This document shows positions 5,012 to 5,999 of a stretch of 5,999 nt of DNA, one piece after another (position 1 is the stretch's first letter; each line of letters opens with the position of its first letter). This stretch comes from Geobacter sp. GTDB taxonomy: Bacteria; Desulfobacterota; Desulfuromonadia; Geobacterales; Geobacteraceae. Location: assembly GCA_003490025.1 (NCBI GenBank), contig DNJC01000072.1, positions 16,376 through 22,374 of the forward strand, given 5' to 3'. Both the position numbers and the translations under genes were made by a program. Below the pieces are notes generated by a model. The model was not told the origin of the DNA and did no database searches. It saw nothing but the letters and a program-made list of their open reading frames with translations.

Positions 5012-5965
5012 TTAGGCAGGAATGAAGACCAGTGAGGCGACGAGGTTCCTGCCTGCGGCATCGCCCATGACGTCGAGGGTCACCTCAGGGGCGTCGTTGG
5101 CAGGTTCCTTCCTTTTGATTCCCATCCGGTCGATGATCAGTTTTTCTTTTTTGACCCAGAGATGTTCTTCGGCATGACCGAGGACGTCGGTGACGACGCC
5201 GAGGTATACATCCAGCATCTTGTCGTCCTTTCCTATCTCCAGCAACCGGGCGTCGATCTCCCCGAGCATCTTCTCGACTCCGGCGACGCTCATTTTGCCT
5301 TCGGCGCCGTCGTCGAACCCCCATCCCTCGCGCTGCAGGAGATCGAGCTTGGACTGGAGCAGGACGCGGTGTTTTTCCAGCTTCCCGCGCCTTGTCTTGA
5401 TGTCGGTAATGCGTCCGAGGGCAATGCCGAGCAGGTGATCGAAGGCCCGCTTCTTCAGCTGGTACAGTGTGTCTTCCTCGGTGGTCGAAAGGTCAAGGAG
5501 GCGGTGTCCTTCGAAACTGACCGTCGTCTGTTGGACATCCCGCATCACTACCTCGCCGGAAAGTACGGCGCCCAGGATCCCCCTCTCCGCCTTGCGCATC
5601 AGGAGCAGCGCCGTAGCACCTTGCCACCCCCTACCCTGCTTCCCTTTGAACTCGGCCAGATCCTTATCTCTCTCCAGGAACCTCGCCAGGTCAGCCTTGG
5701 AGATGAAGAAGTTGCGCAGCACAGGATTCGTGTCGTAGCTCTCATGGTCCAGGAGCAGAGGCTTGGCCGAGGCGTCCACCATCGCCACGACGTGGTCGAT
5801 GGCGTGCAGCACTGCCGGGCGCAACTTCTTCTTGTACCCCGACACGGCTCGGATCCACGGGTCGGTGCCATCCACGGCCCGCTCGATAGCTTTCTTGACC
5901 AGGGATTCGGGGTACTTCCCGTCCTTGCCGTCCTTGCGGAAGATGGAATAGACGAACCTGAGCAA
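5012..5965 (-). CDS. Uncharacterised 317-residue cytoplasmic protein, TTG start
   Basis: I do not recognise this protein. It starts at TTG (5965), five bases after the strong ribosome site GGAGGT, and there is no better ATG nearby. No signal peptide or convincing membrane segment is seen. The N-terminal part contains YPESLVKKAIERAVDGTDPW (residues 18-37), then KKKLRPAVLHAIDHVVAMVD (45-64), with two His in a predicted helix. A charged helical stretch around 185-213 may form a coiled coil. A second helical region (227-270) precedes a basic segment, KKEKLIIDRMGIKRK (272-286), and the C-terminus ends in LVASLVFIPA. No Walker, zinc-finger or other catalytic motif is evident. Its high charge and helicity would suit a structural, adaptor or regulatory role, but that is a guess. 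Its promoter lies outside the window, and no clear terminator follows it. Confidence 0.8.
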   Translation of the reverse strand: MLRFVYSIFRKDGKDGKYPESLVKKAIERAVDGTDPWIRAVSGYKKKLRPAVLHAIDHVVAMVDASAKPLLLDHESYDTNPVLRNFFISKADLARFLERDKDLAEFKGKQGRGWQGATALLLMRKAERGILGAVLSGEVVMRDVQQTTVSFEGHRLLDLSTTEEDTLYQLKKRAFDHLLGIALGRITDIKTRRGKLEKHRVLLQSKLDLLQREGWGFDDGAEGKMSVAGVEKMLGEIDARLLEIGKDDKMLDVYLGVVTDVLGHAEEHLWVKKEKLIIDRMGIKRKEPANDAPEVTLDVMGDAAGRNLVASLVFIPA

Positions 5966-5970
5966 CCGTT

Positions 5971-5976
5971 ACCTCC
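5971..5976 (-). promoter_or_regulatory. Ribosome binding site that fixes a TTG start
   Basis: GGAGGT on the minus strand lies five bases before TTG at 5965. This near-perfect Shine-Dalgarno match decides for the TTG start over internal ATG codons that lack such a site. Confidence 0.75.
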
Positions 5977-5999
5977 GACCTTGTAGGAGCGGCATTCCT

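Noticed and set aside
4762..5061. 100-residue N-terminal extension of the three-cysteine protein
   Set aside because: It would bury the signal peptide and run through the sigma-54 promoter and the end of the next gene; the start at 4761 has a clear GGAGG site.
5162..5986. 274-codon plus-strand open frame at the right end
   Set aside because: The minus-strand frame has a strong ribosome site and protein-like composition; the plus-strand frame has no comparable start signal and appears to be its shadow.

Overview
The window is about 6 kb of compact, GC-rich bacterial chromosome with shorter AT-richer intergenic regions. The gene content suggests a deltaproteobacterium of the Geobacter group (Desulfuromonadia): an iron-sulfur type assimilatory CysH next to CysD and CysN, a type II NADH dehydrogenase, a strong sigma-54 type promoter, and small conserved-looking proteins of unknown function. 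This taxonomic placement is inferred from protein character and has not been tested by a search. No rRNA, tRNA, CRISPR array, insertion sequence or phage gene was seen.

Layout. Positions 1-2149 (minus strand) hold a sulfate-activation and reduction operon read as cysH, cysD, cysN, with cysN cut by the left edge. CysD and CysN form ATP sulfurylase, which makes adenylyl sulfate (APS). CysH carries the cysteine motifs of the 4Fe-4S APS reductases, so APS is probably reduced directly to sulfite. A good sigma-70 type promoter with an embedded palindrome lies just upstream of cysH. Positions 2150-2538 are an AT-richer divergent intergenic region. It holds that promoter and a weaker one for a plus-strand 110-residue protein with four cysteines (2539-2871), possibly a zinc ribbon.

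Positions 2923-4170 (minus strand) encode a type II NADH:quinone oxidoreductase, convergent with the 110-residue gene. Its upstream region carries a candidate promoter and a perfect 12-bp palindrome. A strong two-way intrinsic terminator at 4391-4437 closes the next gene, at 4456-4761 (minus strand). That gene encodes a 101-residue exported helical protein with three cysteines, behind a near-consensus sigma-54 promoter (4832-4847) with inverted repeats upstream. The right end (5012-5965, minus strand) is a 317-residue cytoplasmic protein I do not recognise, which starts at TTG behind a strong Shine-Dalgarno sequence.

Only the cys genes form an evident functional unit. The remaining genes look independently expressed. 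The most interesting candidates are the sigma-54-controlled exported protein with its upstream repeats, the likely operator in the cysH promoter, and the two unassigned proteins.
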